Positions 14,653-22,387 of a DNA stretch of 32,517 bases are shown here, in pieces. The stretch is from positions 1-32,517 of the forward strand of contig JAOAKO010000008.1 in the NCBI GenBank assembly GCA_026413625.1, in the 5' to 3' direction. The notes below the pieces were generated by a model. It was not told the DNA's origin. It did not search any database and saw only the letters and a list, made by a program, of their open reading frames with translations. A program made the translations under genes and the position numbers. Source of the stretch: Microcaldota archaeon. Its GTDB lineage: Archaea; Micrarchaeota; Micrarchaeia; CABMEP01. Every line of letters begins with the position of its first letter. Position 1 is the stretch's first letter.

Positions 14653-15015
14653 TTATGCATTTTCAGGATTTCTAATTTTTTCAACCAAAGAAAGGTAATC
14701 CTTTTTAATTTCCCTGTAATCGCCCAATTCTGAAATTCGTTGCGAAATCTTTTCAAGCAGCTTAGAAAGCCTCGGATCTGTATCCCTGAATTTAGCTATT
14801 GAGAATGCAGTGGCGCTGTTATAAAAAATAGAATCGCATATTTCGTCCTTTGAAAGGCCTGTTTCTTTAGAAAGCTCTTCAAGAAGCCTGGCTTCGTCCC
14901 TTGTAAGCCTGCTGTACAAAAGATTGAAACGCCCGGATATTTTTTCTTCTTTATCAAATTTTTGCGAACCCAATGCCAAGAGATCACCGCAATGACAACA
15001 TAGCTGAATATTCAT
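14653..15015 (-). CDS. Small unknown protein with CxHC-type N-terminus
   Basis: The 120-residue protein opens with MNIQLCCHCGDLLALG, where CC-H-C looks like half of a metal-binding knuckle. The middle, about 36-75 (LTRDEARLLEELSKETGLSKDEICDSIF), reads as two helices with a helix-turn-helix-like glycine turn, and the last 45 residues are a charged helix (DPRLSKLLEKISQRI). No family is recognised. A second cysteine pair for a full zinc site is missing, so metal binding would require dimerisation. ATG 15015 is preceded by AGGTTAAATG. The divergent ZIP gene uses the nearby TATA box (about 15025-15036), which might serve both directions. Confidence 0.55.
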   Translation of the reverse strand: MNIQLCCHCGDLLALGSQKFDKEEKISGRFNLLYSRLTRDEARLLEELSKETGLSKDEICDSIFYNSATAFSIAKFRDTDPRLSKLLEKISQRISELGDYREIKKDYLSLVEKIRNPENA

Positions 15016-15024
15016 GTCATTTAA

Positions 15025-15036
15025 CCTTTATAAACT
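15025..15036. promoter_or_regulatory. TATA box between genes 15015 (-) and 15056 (+)
   Basis: CTTTATAAACTT lies with its centre 25 bases before ATG 15056, predicting a leaderless ZIP transcript. The element is nearly symmetric and may also drive the leftward gene, although the distance to ATG 15015 is shorter than usual. Confidence 0.5.
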
Positions 15037-15055
15037 TAATTTCGCAGATTAGGTT

Positions 15056-15808
15056 ATGGTCATACTTGAGATTCTCGTATCTGTCTTTATAGTAAGTCTG
15101 ATGTCGCTGTTAGGAATCGTTACACTTTATTTCAGAGAAAAGACAGTCGAAAAAAGCTTGTTCGCACTGGTAAGCCTGTCTGCCGGTGCGCTGCTTGGCG
15201 TTGCATTCTTAGACCTGATTCCCGAATCCTTTGAGTACATGGACGTAAAGAACGCGATGCTGCTCGTCCTTGCCGGGTTTCTTTTGTTTTTCATACTTGA
15301 GAAATTCATTCTTTGGCACCATTGCCATGACGCGCATTGCAGACATAAAGACAGAAAAACCGCACTCCCTTATCTCAATATAATCGGAGATGGCGTTCAT
15401 AACATATTAGACGGCATGGTTATCGCAGTTGCTTATCTGGCGGATCCTTCGTTGGGAGTGATAACCACCATTGCAGTTATCGCGCACGAGATACCTCAAG
15501 AAATAGGAGATTTCGGAATCCTGCTTTACTCAGGAATGGACAAAACCACCGCGCTATTGGTGAACTTCTTTACAGCATTGACTGCCATGCTTGGCGCAAT
15601 TGCAATATTGATATTGAATGTTTCTTTCGAAAGCATCACTTCTTTGCTTTTGCCGCTGGCAGCCGGACATTTCATATACATAGCTGCGGCAGACCTTATA
15701 CCTGAATTGCAAAAGACAGTAAGCAAAAAAGAATCAGTGCTTCAATTCGTATTTATTTTGCTTGGAATACTTCTTGTTGTCTTGATTGGCGAATTTTTCG
15801 CACATTGA
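15056..15808 (+). CDS. ZIP-family divalent metal transporter
   Basis: A 250-residue inner-membrane transporter with about eight hydrophobic spans. Characteristic ZIP features are SAGALLGVAFLDLIPES (about 41-57) in the first half, a histidine-rich loop HHCHDAHCRHKD between spans 3 and 4, GDGVHNILDGM in span 4 and AHEIPQEIGDFGI in span 5, where histidines and acids line the metal path. It should import zinc, iron or manganese into the cytoplasm; ZIP specificity is not readable. The length is that of bacterial and archaeal ZIPs. Start ATG 15056 is fixed by the TATA distance. It ends seven bases before the end of the convergent RMD1-like gene, so their terminators must overlap. Confidence 0.9.
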   Translation: MVILEILVSVFIVSLMSLLGIVTLYFREKTVEKSLFALVSLSAGALLGVAFLDLIPESFEYMDVKNAMLLVLAGFLLFFILEKFILWHHCHDAHCRHKDRKTALPYLNIIGDGVHNILDGMVIAVAYLADPSLGVITTIAVIAHEIPQEIGDFGILLYSGMDKTTALLVNFFTALTAMLGAIAILILNVSFESITSLLLPLAAGHFIYIAAADLIPELQKTVSKKESVLQFVFILLGILLVVLIGEFFAH

Positions 15809-15815
15809 TCAGAAA

Positions 15816-16907
15816 CTAGCTTAGATATATGATTATGTCCACTATGAACAACAATACAATCATAGCTTCCAATATCAGCATCCTGATGTTTTGTATCCTA
15901 TTGACAATTGTATTGTAGAATCCTTCGATGATGTCCAATTTGCCCCTGACGCTTTCCTTCCATTTGCTGAGTTTGAAAGAATCTGCCGCTGCGCTGTATA
16001 CTTTGGCAAGATAGGGATCTCCGACCAGCTTCAGCGCATTTTCCACCCTCTCTATTACTTGCGTGACGTCCAATTTGACTTCCTCAAGCTTATTCAATGT
16101 TTTTGAAAATGGATCCAAAGCGACAAACGCCAATGCAGATTTTGACGGCGATATTTCGTCATATGCGATATCTATCTCTTTGTCAAGCAAATCGTCGTAG
16201 GTTCTCAACTCAAGAAGCTCTATGTTCGCGTATTCTAAGACTTCCAGGGTATCAAAAGAATCTCTTGGGTCAAAAATAAAAGCCGCATTCCAGTCGACAA
16301 TTACGACATCGTCTTCAAAATAAGAGATGGAGGCTTTAAGGGTGTCTCTTACCTGAGAACTGCTGATCGTCTCAGTCTCTGCTCTAAGAACTGCAGCTAT
16401 TTTCTCACCGTATTCGCTTGTGATTTCGCTTACTTTTACTTTCTTTTCGAATTCCTTTATCACAAAGACAATGTAATCCTCGAAGTGCGGCTTTTCTATA
16501 GGTTTGATCAGCGCTTCCGATATTTCTTTTTTTATCCTCTCTATCTGCTTGTACGCCTCCTTCTCTAATGCCTGATTGTCAACCAATTCATTGCTTATTG
16601 TTGCCAATTCATCCAAGCTGCTTGAAATAGGAGTGGAAAAACGCAGACTGACCACTCCGAAATCGTAAAGCTTAGCGGTGATTTTAAACTGCATTTTTTT
16701 GTCTTTGCTTATTTCTATCTGCTTTTCCCCTATTGTAATCAAATAAGGGGGTTGCGTATACTGGATATATCTTGGGGTAAGTCTGGTGTACTGAATCTGA
16801 GATTCGACAGGCTTTTTGCCAAAAACCTTTTCTAATTTCTCAAGAAGTATTTCGCTTGCGATGTCAAATGCATAATAGATATATATTTTTCCATCTTTTA
16901 TTTTCAT
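15816..16907 (-). CDS. RMD1-like (DUF155-type) C-terminal membrane-anchored protein
   Basis: The 363-residue protein is soluble except for one C-terminal hydrophobic span (MLILEAMIVLLFIVDIIIYL). It resembles the RMD1/DUF155 family of eukaryotic mitochondria, bacteria and archaea. Support comes from LEVLEYANIELLELRTYDDLLDKE at about 222-245, a coiled segment LDIIEGFYNTIVNRIQNIR with R-x6-LE and the closing hydrophobic helix. The N-terminal 100 residues are strand-rich (KIYIYYAFDIA, PPYLITIGEKQIEI). Role in archaea is unknown; in yeast Rmd1 relates to meiotic division. Placement is membrane-attached with the bulk in the cytoplasm. A GGTGGGCGG ribosome binding site precedes ATG 16907 and a TATA-like stretch lies near 16934-16945. 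Confidence 0.65.
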   Translation of the reverse strand: MKIKDGKIYIYYAFDIASEILLEKLEKVFGKKPVESQIQYTRLTPRYIQYTQPPYLITIGEKQIEISKDKKMQFKITAKLYDFGVVSLRFSTPISSSLDELATISNELVDNQALEKEAYKQIERIKKEISEALIKPIEKPHFEDYIVFVIKEFEKKVKVSEITSEYGEKIAAVLRAETETISSSQVRDTLKASISYFEDDVVIVDWNAAFIFDPRDSFDTLEVLEYANIELLELRTYDDLLDKEIDIAYDEISPSKSALAFVALDPFSKTLNKLEEVKLDVTQVIERVENALKLVGDPYLAKVYSAAADSFKLSKWKESVRGKLDIIEGFYNTIVNRIQNIRMLILEAMIVLLFIVDIIIYLS

Positions 16908-16968
16908 CCGCCCACCGATTAATCATTGTTAGGTTAAATATTAAAATGAATAGTCAAATAGAAAGATT

Positions 16969-17059
16969 TATAAACTTTAACAACGTCATTAATAGCAACA
17001 GCAATATAAATCTAAGCATTTTGTATAGACGGTGATTTTCAAAATCTTAATTTTTTTCT
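16969..17059 (+). promoter_or_regulatory. TFB leader region: early TATA box, short hairpin and T-run
   Basis: TTTATAAAC at 16969-16977 is a TATA-like element too far from the TFB start for a leaderless message. About 55-65 bases beyond it comes GATTTT-C-AAAATC at 17034-17046 followed by TTTTTTT at about 17051-17057, which resembles a weak terminator. A second TATA-like element (TTTTTAAAAATC, about 17069-17080) then stands before the gene. The first promoter could make a short RNA of about 60 bases or be attenuated; the second alone could drive TFB. Confidence 0.3.
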
Positions 17060-17129
17060 ACGGGTAATTTTTAAAAATCTTTATAGATTTTTGCTTACTC
17101 GTAGCCATCCAGATCTTAGAGGTGTATGA

Positions 17130-18038
17130 ATGGTTAAAGAAAAATGCCCAGAGTGCGGCAGCGCAAAATTGATAAGAGACTATGAGCGAGGCGAAGTAGT
17201 CTGTGGAGATTGCGGATTTGTTATATCCGAAAATATGTTCGATTCAGGTCCGGAATGGAGGGCCTTCGACAGCGAACAAATGGAAAAAAGAGCAAGAAGC
17301 GGAGCTCCATTAAAGCTTACAAGACCGAATAAAGGATTGGTTACTGATATCGATCAGTATAATCGGGATGTAAGAGGAGTTAAAATCAGCTCTAAGAAGC
17401 AGGCTCAATTTTACAGAATGAGAAAATGGCACAAGAGGGCATCTGTCTCATCATCAATGGAAAGAAACCTTCAGATCGCGCTCAGCGAGCTTGCAAGAAT
17501 TTCCTCATACTTGGGTCTTTCTGATTCAATACAAGAAGCGGCAGCCTTGCTCTACAGAAAAGCTGTTGAAAAGGGCCTGATAAGAGGAAGGCTGATCGAA
17601 AGCGTGGTAGCTGCAGTAGTATACGCAGTATGCAGAGACTACGGAATACCGAGAACCTTAGACGAGATCGCGGAAATTGCCGGAGTTGAAAAGAAAGAAA
17701 TAGGAAGAACTTACAGGTTTATAATGCATGAGCTTGATATGAAAGTTCCATTGACAGACCCAAGAGAATACATATCAAGATTTGTAACAGCCCTTAAGCT
17801 CAGCGGGAAAGTTCAAGAGCTGGCAATAAAGCTGTTGCAAAAAGCGATGAGCAAAGGCCTCGTATCCGGAAGAGGGCCTACGGGTGTCGCAGCCGCCGCT
17901 GTATATATTGCATCAGCCATGATCGGAGAACGAAGAACGCAGAAGGAAGTGGCTGAAGTCGCAGGAGTAACGGAGGTCACAATAAGAAACAGATACAGAG
18001 AGCTGAAGGACGAACTCAAGATAGACGTTGATCTGTAA
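17130..18038 (+). CDS. tfb: Transcription initiation factor IIB (TFB)
   Basis: The 302-residue archaeal TFB recruits RNA polymerase to the TBP-TATA complex. The N-terminal zinc ribbon is complete (Cys6, Cys9, Cys25, Cys28 within CPECGSAKLI and CGDCGFVI). The B-reader/B-linker segment carries PEWRAF and RARSGAP and a basic stretch. Two cyclin repeats follow, at about 105-200 and 205-300, with GLIRGRLIESVVAAVVYA and GLVSGRGPTGVAAAAVYIA as the matching pieces. The C-terminal HTH (KEVAEVAGVTEVTIRNRYRE) should contact the BRE. The length is that of the full family. A GAGGTG ribosome binding site lies before ATG 17130, and the leader is unusually long for this genome. A small unknown gene follows 38 bases later. 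Confidence 0.96.
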   Translation: MVKEKCPECGSAKLIRDYERGEVVCGDCGFVISENMFDSGPEWRAFDSEQMEKRARSGAPLKLTRPNKGLVTDIDQYNRDVRGVKISSKKQAQFYRMRKWHKRASVSSSMERNLQIALSELARISSYLGLSDSIQEAAALLYRKAVEKGLIRGRLIESVVAAVVYAVCRDYGIPRTLDEIAEIAGVEKKEIGRTYRFIMHELDMKVPLTDPREYISRFVTALKLSGKVQELAIKLLQKAMSKGLVSGRGPTGVAAAAVYIASAMIGERRTQKEVAEVAGVTEVTIRNRYRELKDELKIDVDL

Positions 18039-18076
18039 GAAAAATTTCAATGAACAATCGGTAAAATGGTGAAAAT

Positions 18077-18520
18077 ATGGAAACATGCGAAAAGACATTC
18101 CAAAAAAGCGAGTATCTTAAATCGGTAGTAGAGCAATATTATTCGAAAAGGCATGAAAAGCCGTCTTCCGTCGGCTGGAAACTTCTCGAAGACGGAAGTG
18201 AGAAGACATTTGGCCAGCTCATGAAGGAATACAAGAAAATGAAAAGACAATCTGACAAGGCGTGCGTTTTGCTTAAGGCTGTTGAAAAGGCGGACAATGA
18301 GCAGAAAGTGAGCATCATCTGCAAAGAGATAGCGGCAAACTCAAGCGCAGCTGGAAAGCTGATAAACATGATAGATACTGCATATCCCGATAGCCAGACA
18401 GCCAGGAAGATTATAGAATCGGCGCACGCAGAGTGCTACGCCAGCATGATCAAAAAGACAAGCGAAATAGTTGAAAGGGCAAAAGAGCTTAGGCGAATAA
18501 TCAAATCTTTTGGCCTCTAA
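18077..18520 (+). CDS. Unknown helical protein downstream of TFB
   Basis: A 147-residue soluble protein, predicted mainly helical, that I do not recognise. The start segment is METCEKTFQKSEYLKSVVEQYYS; the middle has KTFGQLMKEYKKMKRQSDKA; the end has AECYASMIKKTSEIVERAKEL. There is no membrane span, zinc motif or coiled-coil repeat of great length. Four cysteines are scattered. GGTGAAAAT just above ATG 18077 is a good ribosome binding site, and the short distance from TFB (38 bases, no clear TATA) suggests a shared transcript. It converges on trm1, with a T-rich intergenic stretch at 18521-18547. Confidence 0.6.
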   Translation: METCEKTFQKSEYLKSVVEQYYSKRHEKPSSVGWKLLEDGSEKTFGQLMKEYKKMKRQSDKACVLLKAVEKADNEQKVSIICKEIAANSSAAGKLINMIDTAYPDSQTARKIIESAHAECYASMIKKTSEIVERAKELRRIIKSFGL

Positions 18521-18525
18521 ACATT

Positions 18526-18552
18526 TTGACTTTTAGTTTTGTTTTTTTTATT
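18526..18552 (+). terminator. T-rich terminator region between 18520 and trm1
   Basis: After the stop of the rightward gene, the plus strand has TTTTGAC followed by TTTTAGTTTTG and a run of eight T. Archaeal polymerase stops at such T-rich tracts without a hairpin. The run overlaps the convergent trm1 end. Confidence 0.4.
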
Positions 18553-19672
18553 TAGTGTTTTTTATTCCCATTGCCTGAAGCACATCCTTCAATCCTGCAT
18601 CGGTTTTTATCGCGGTCGGATTAAAATTCGTTCTTGAAACTGAAAAACCGTTTGCCATAAGACCGTTTACTACGTATTCAAATTTTGGGGAAGGAATCCC
18701 GTGCTTGTCTGAAATCGCATGAAGATCGTAATAAAAAGGGGGCATTTCCGTCTCAGACTTGATTAATTTAAGAAGGGAATCTATTTTTTGCTTGTTCGTA
18801 TAGCCCCTCACCGTGTTCAAGCCGATCATTTTGTCAACCAATTCAATGTCATAAAGTTTGCCAAGCCACAGGTCTCCCGCCCAATCAAGGGTTGAACTGC
18901 ACAATTCGCAACTCCTTTCTATGCTTGGCCGGTCGTATGTTTTGATGTTTCCGCATCTTTGGCACATTGATACAAAGCCGAGCTTTAGCATCGCATCGTA
19001 AGCTAATTTGGCTGATTTTTGAACTTTAAAAATAACTTTCATATAGTGCCGCTTTGAAAGCGAAAAAACCGGTATCGCGCCCAGATGCAAAGGGGCGGCA
19101 GTCTTGACTACATTGCTTATCAAAATTCTAATTCCCGTTTCATGGCAAATTGGGCCATTCATTGGCTTAGAGCCATAGTTTATAAGGCACGCCTTCGGAT
19201 GCGCGCCGCACAGAACTGCCGTGTCTGTTGCGGTAACAGAAAGAAATCCGTATTTCGAAGCTCTCAGGTTTAACAGCGCTGCTCTTATAAAGGGCACAGG
19301 AGAACCGAACGGATCCAATTCTACAAAATTATATTTGAATCCGCCCCTGTAAAGGTGGTGATTTATATCGTCATTAACTACTCTTGCGTCTATTCGGATG
19401 TTGTTCATGACGATATTCTTTTCTATCAACTTGCAGGCATTTGCATCCCCGTCGACAAAAGTTATCTTTTCAATGTTTTTATTTTCCATGGCATATCTTA
19501 TTCCCCTGATTCCGGAAGCGGACATGCCATCACAAACTGTTAGAGGAAAATCCGACACTGCCCCCACCACCAGCGATGATATGTCCCTGTTGAATTCCAT
19601 ATGGGGATTATAAAAAACAGAGTCTGTAACTGATAATGTCGCCTTACCTTCTTTAATTTCATTGAATTCCAT
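18548..19672 (-). CDS. trm1: tRNA (guanine26-N2)-dimethyltransferase
   Basis: Trm1 uses SAM to make m2,2G26 in tRNA. The protein has the typical archaeal start MEFNEIKEGKATLSV and VFYNPHMEFNRD, the SAM site DGMSASGIRGIRYAME, FVDGDANACKLIEKN, and the catalytic DPFGSPVPFI. TATDTAVLCGAHP is the conserved loop after it. The C-terminal domain has a zinc-type knuckle (CQRCG, then CELC) and AGDLWLGKLYD. The frame can be extended to a GTG at 19720, but this would leave three bases to the divergent Rieske gene and adds 16 residues that are absent from the family's usual start; ATG 19672 (374 residues) is therefore preferred, with moderate certainty. Confidence 0.9.
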   Translation of the reverse strand: MEFNEIKEGKATLSVTDSVFYNPHMEFNRDISSLVVGAVSDFPLTVCDGMSASGIRGIRYAMENKNIEKITFVDGDANACKLIEKNIVMNNIRIDARVVNDDINHHLYRGGFKYNFVELDPFGSPVPFIRAALLNLRASKYGFLSVTATDTAVLCGAHPKACLINYGSKPMNGPICHETGIRILISNVVKTAAPLHLGAIPVFSLSKRHYMKVIFKVQKSAKLAYDAMLKLGFVSMCQRCGNIKTYDRPSIERSCELCSSTLDWAGDLWLGKLYDIELVDKMIGLNTVRGYTNKQKIDSLLKLIKSETEMPPFYYDLHAISDKHGIPSPKFEYVVNGLMANGFSVSRTNFNPTAIKTDAGLKDVLQAMGIKNTK

Positions 19673-19723
19673 ATAAATATTTTTATCGGCAAAGTTAATA
19701 ATGTTTTTTGAATAATACACTGC

Positions 19724-20041
19724 ATGATAAAAATTGCTAAGCTAAGCGAAATTCCTATGAATGGATGTAAAAATTTTGAGATAAGCGGAAAGAAAATCGC
19801 GATTTACAACGTTTCTGGAAGGATATACGCTGCTGATTCGGAATGCAGCCATATGAAAGGGCCGCTTTGCAAAGGAAGAATACTATCGCAAGATGGAAAT
19901 CAATATGTGCAGTGCCCGTGGCATGGCGCAACATTCAATCTGGAAACCGGAGAGGCGATGAGCGGACCTACACGTAAGCCGATCAGAGTATATAAAATAA
20001 AAATAGAAAAAGATGAAATATTTGTCGAATTAACTGACTAG
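19724..20041 (+). CDS. Small Rieske-type [2Fe-2S] ferredoxin
   Basis: The 105-residue protein is one Rieske domain. The cluster ligands are visible as CSHMKG (about residues 42-47, Cys and His) and CPWHGATFN (66-74, Cys and His), followed by LETGEA and PTRKPIRVYKI, as in NirD-type or dioxygenase-type ferredoxins. It has no signal or membrane anchor, so it is a cytoplasmic electron carrier. Its partner is not evident; nothing adjacent is an oxygenase. Start ATG 19724 is close to the divergent trm1 start, with a shared AT-rich promoter region at 19672-19723. It ends exactly at the end of the convergent membrane protein gene. Confidence 0.9.
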   Translation: MIKIAKLSEIPMNGCKNFEISGKKIAIYNVSGRIYAADSECSHMKGPLCKGRILSQDGNQYVQCPWHGATFNLETGEAMSGPTRKPIRVYKIKIEKDEIFVELTD

Positions 20042-20518
20042 TTATAGGATTGAATTCGCTTTGTGCATTATCATAAACGCAACGACATACGCGGCAAATG
20101 CATGCAGCGATGTCCACCCTCCAGCATAGTTAAGCACTTCAAATCCGACAAGTATCGCTTCTATCGCTGTTCCTGCAGCTGCAATCCATACGCTGCTGAA
20201 AAATCCAAGCTGCCAGTCAAACCTCTTTTGGAAAAGTACTGCGTACGTAAATCCTGCGCAGAACGCGATTCCCATCACTTCTATCGGAACGGCCCCTATT
20301 TGAAGGATGCTTCCGGAGGTATTCCAATAACCTAGCAGCAGACCTGCGTTTTCAAAGACGAAGTCAAAAGCGAGTAGGAAAACCCCCAGTTTAACCGCTC
20401 TGGAAGTAAGCTCGCGCAACTTTGACTTTGGCGTTCTTTCCTTCGCGATCAGGTAAACAGTTCCCCATATACCCAATGCAGTGAACAAAAGAAAAACCCA
20501 TATGTTCATGCTAAGCAT
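20042..20518 (-). CDS. Multi-span membrane protein of unknown function
   Basis: The protein (about 158 residues) has five likely membrane helices: IWVFLLFTALGIWGTVYLIA, LGVFLLAFDFVFENAGLLLG, IGAVPIEVMGIAFCAGFTYA, FFSSVWIAAAGTAIEAILVG and FAAYVVAFMIMH. The FDFVFENAG...YWN...VPIEV order faintly recalls lycopene-cyclase-like CrtY/CruF domains, where W/D and P-x-E motifs sit in helices, but the match is too weak to name it. Start at ATG 20518 is chosen because GGGGTGA lies just above it; the longer GTG 20527 version overlaps that site. The gene follows TrpRS by about 45 bases on the same strand and may be in the same transcript. Confidence 0.55.
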   Translation of the reverse strand: MLSMNIWVFLLFTALGIWGTVYLIAKERTPKSKLRELTSRAVKLGVFLLAFDFVFENAGLLLGYWNTSGSILQIGAVPIEVMGIAFCAGFTYAVLFQKRFDWQLGFFSSVWIAAAGTAIEAILVGFEVLNYAGGWTSLHAFAAYVVAFMIMHKANSIL

Positions 20519-20562
20519 ATTTCTCACCCCGAATATTTATTGACAAATTTATGCAAGCGCAA

Positions 20563-21675
20563 TCAGTCTTTCATCAGATGGTCTTCTATCTCTTCAAGGT
20601 ATTTGCTAACCTTAGGCTGAAATTCGCTAAGATACTTTTCTACGTGGGACGCGAGCAATTGCTTTGTTTCTCCGTCTAAAATCTTTCCGGCCCTATAGTC
20701 GTCCTTAAGTTTCTGCAGCTCAGAGTCATCTTCTATAAAGTGAGCGCCGAGATATTCAATGACTACGGACTTCTCCGGATCTCCCCCGTATTTCCTCTGC
20801 TCCTCTATTGTAGGCTGTCCTCCGGTTAGTGCCTGCATGCATAATTTGGCAGCTCTTTTCGGGTCTTCGTCCAGGAAAATCGCGCTGCCTGGCTTGCTCT
20901 TTGACATTTTGCTTCCCCCCTTCAGACCGCGCAAAAATCGCATGTGAACCGTTGCTGGCTTTACCAATCCGACGCGGTCTGCGATGTCCCTTGCAAGCCT
21001 AAGATGCGGATCCTGATCGATGGCGATTGGAACGAGAACTTGATGGGGGCCGTCGAGCTCTTGCGGAAGAAGAATGTCCGCAGCCTGAACAACAGGATAA
21101 AACCACTGGCCCGGATTTTTTGACATGTCAAAGCCGTAGATGGCCTTTATCTCATTCATTGTGCAGTGGGTAGAAAGCTTTATTGCCAGATTGTATATTT
21201 TTGTATATTGCTGATGAATCAATATCCTAGTCTTTTTCGGATTGAATCCGAGCGCAAGAAGCTGCGCAGCTATCAATTTTGCGTTTTCAAGGGATTCAAT
21301 CTGGCTCTTCACTTTTCCAGTAACGTAAGCCTCGTCATCAGAAATCGTAAGAAGAACTGGGATGTCGTACTCCCTTTGAAGCGCGACGACCAAATCCATG
21401 GTCCATTTATGGCCCAAATGAAGCGAACCGGAGGCGTTGACTCCGGTTATTATCGAAGCCTTCTTTCCTTTCTCTACCGCAGTAAGAAATTTGTCAAAAT
21501 CCCTATGCGAAAACACAAAGCCTCTCCTAAACGCCTTATAGTTTGGCAGTTTCTTAACTGACGAAATTGGCTGGGTTCCGAATTCTTCTATAAGCTTCTG
21601 ATAGTTTATTGACTCGTCAGAAACGTCAAATGGATCTATATGTTGCATACGATCACGCCAACTGCATACGATCAT
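20563..21675 (-). CDS. trpS: Tryptophanyl-tRNA synthetase
   Basis: A class I synthetase of 370 residues, of the archaeal/eukaryal type. The HIGH-like motif is SGSLHLGHKW at about 82-91, and the KMSKS motif is GGSKMSKSKPGSA at about 250-262. GFNPKKTRILIH, YPVVQAADILLPQ and DQDPHLRLARDIA agree with archaeal TrpRS, while the RFLRGLKG loop precedes KMSKS. ATG 21675 overlaps the stop of the KaiC-like gene by ATGA, which favours it, but ATG 21648 (start MQHIDPFDVS) has GGCGTGAT just above and gives the usual TrpRS N-terminus; a small duplication makes the two starts look alike (see findings). Third gene of the operon from 22900. Confidence 0.93.
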   Translation of the reverse strand: MIVCSWRDRMQHIDPFDVSDESINYQKLIEEFGTQPISSVKKLPNYKAFRRGFVFSHRDFDKFLTAVEKGKKASIITGVNASGSLHLGHKWTMDLVVALQREYDIPVLLTISDDEAYVTGKVKSQIESLENAKLIAAQLLALGFNPKKTRILIHQQYTKIYNLAIKLSTHCTMNEIKAIYGFDMSKNPGQWFYPVVQAADILLPQELDGPHQVLVPIAIDQDPHLRLARDIADRVGLVKPATVHMRFLRGLKGGSKMSKSKPGSAIFLDEDPKRAAKLCMQALTGGQPTIEEQRKYGGDPEKSVVIEYLGAHFIEDDSELQKLKDDYRAGKILDGETKQLLASHVEKYLSEFQPKVSKYLEEIEDHLMKD

Positions 21676-22364
21676 AAATAAATATACTGGTTTGGATAAA
21701 CTTTAATTCCCTCCTTGCCAAGCTTGTACGGCACGGGCCTTTTGATAAAATCCATGCCTCTCATCTTCACTATTTCCAAGGTTTTTATTGTATAGCTTTT
21801 GTTTTGTATTTCGGAAAGCTTCAGCACGCCGTCGCACAGCGGCTCGATTCCGGCCGTTTCCGATCCGGACTTCGATTCCGAAATAAGAAGAGTCGTAGTT
21901 CCCCAGCTTCTGAGCGTATCCACAAGTTTCATCATTTCTTGCCTTCTCTTGTGCTCCTCCACATAAAGCATAGTCAAAGGGGTTATCGGGTCTATCACAA
22001 GCCTTTCGATTTCAAGCTCTACGATTAGATTGAAAAGCGTGCTCTCCTGCGAAAGAAATTCTTTTGCCTCATGTATCGGATATTCAATGAATATAAACTT
22101 CTTTTGGGCCTCATATGCTGAAAAGTTCCATCCGAATTTAGCAAGGTTCCTGTACATTGATCTTTTTCTCTCGTCAAACGAAATGTAAAACCCTGCTTCT
22201 TTAAAGTCAGTAATCCCTTTGTATAGAAACTGCGAAGCAAGGATCGATTTTCCTGAGCCGGTTCCCCCTGAGACTAGAACTACGCTGCCCTTTGGAATTC
22301 CCCCGTCTAACATTTTGTCCAAACCTTCTATCCCGGTTTGCGCTATTCCAGCTCGCGTTGCCAT
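21672..22364 (-). CDS. Single-domain KaiC/RecA-like ATPase
   Basis: About 230 residues forming one KaiC-type RecA ATPase domain. TGIEGLDKMLDGGIPKGS is the family opening. Walker A is SGGTGSGKSILASQF, followed by YISFDERKRSMYRNL, and Walker B is LVIDPITPL. TTTLLISESKSGSE and ACDGVLKL-type sequence follow, then the closing MRGMDFIKRPVPYKL. Proteins of this group are numerous in archaea and act as signalling or regulatory ATPases; substrate is unknown. The longest frame starts at GTG 22382, but AAAGGTGAAAA directly precedes ATG 22364, which settles the start. It sits between an unknown protein with only a few bases of gap and TrpRS (ATGA overlap). Confidence 0.85.
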   Translation of the reverse strand: MATRAGIAQTGIEGLDKMLDGGIPKGSVVLVSGGTGSGKSILASQFLYKGITDFKEAGFYISFDERKRSMYRNLAKFGWNFSAYEAQKKFIFIEYPIHEAKEFLSQESTLFNLIVELEIERLVIDPITPLTMLYVEEHKRRQEMMKLVDTLRSWGTTTLLISESKSGSETAGIEPLCDGVLKLSEIQNKSYTIKTLEIVKMRGMDFIKRPVPYKLGKEGIKVYPNQYIYL

Positions 22365-22387
22365 TTTTTCACCTTTCCACACCGAAA

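Noticed and set aside
19672-19720. Longer Trm1 starting at GTG 19720.
   Set aside because: It would extend to within three bases of the divergent gene and beyond the family's conserved N-terminus, with no ribosome binding site.
20042-20518. Assignment of the membrane protein as a lycopene cyclase.
   Set aside because: Only a faint P-x-E and aromatic pattern matches, without conserved acids of the family, and no carotenoid gene is nearby.
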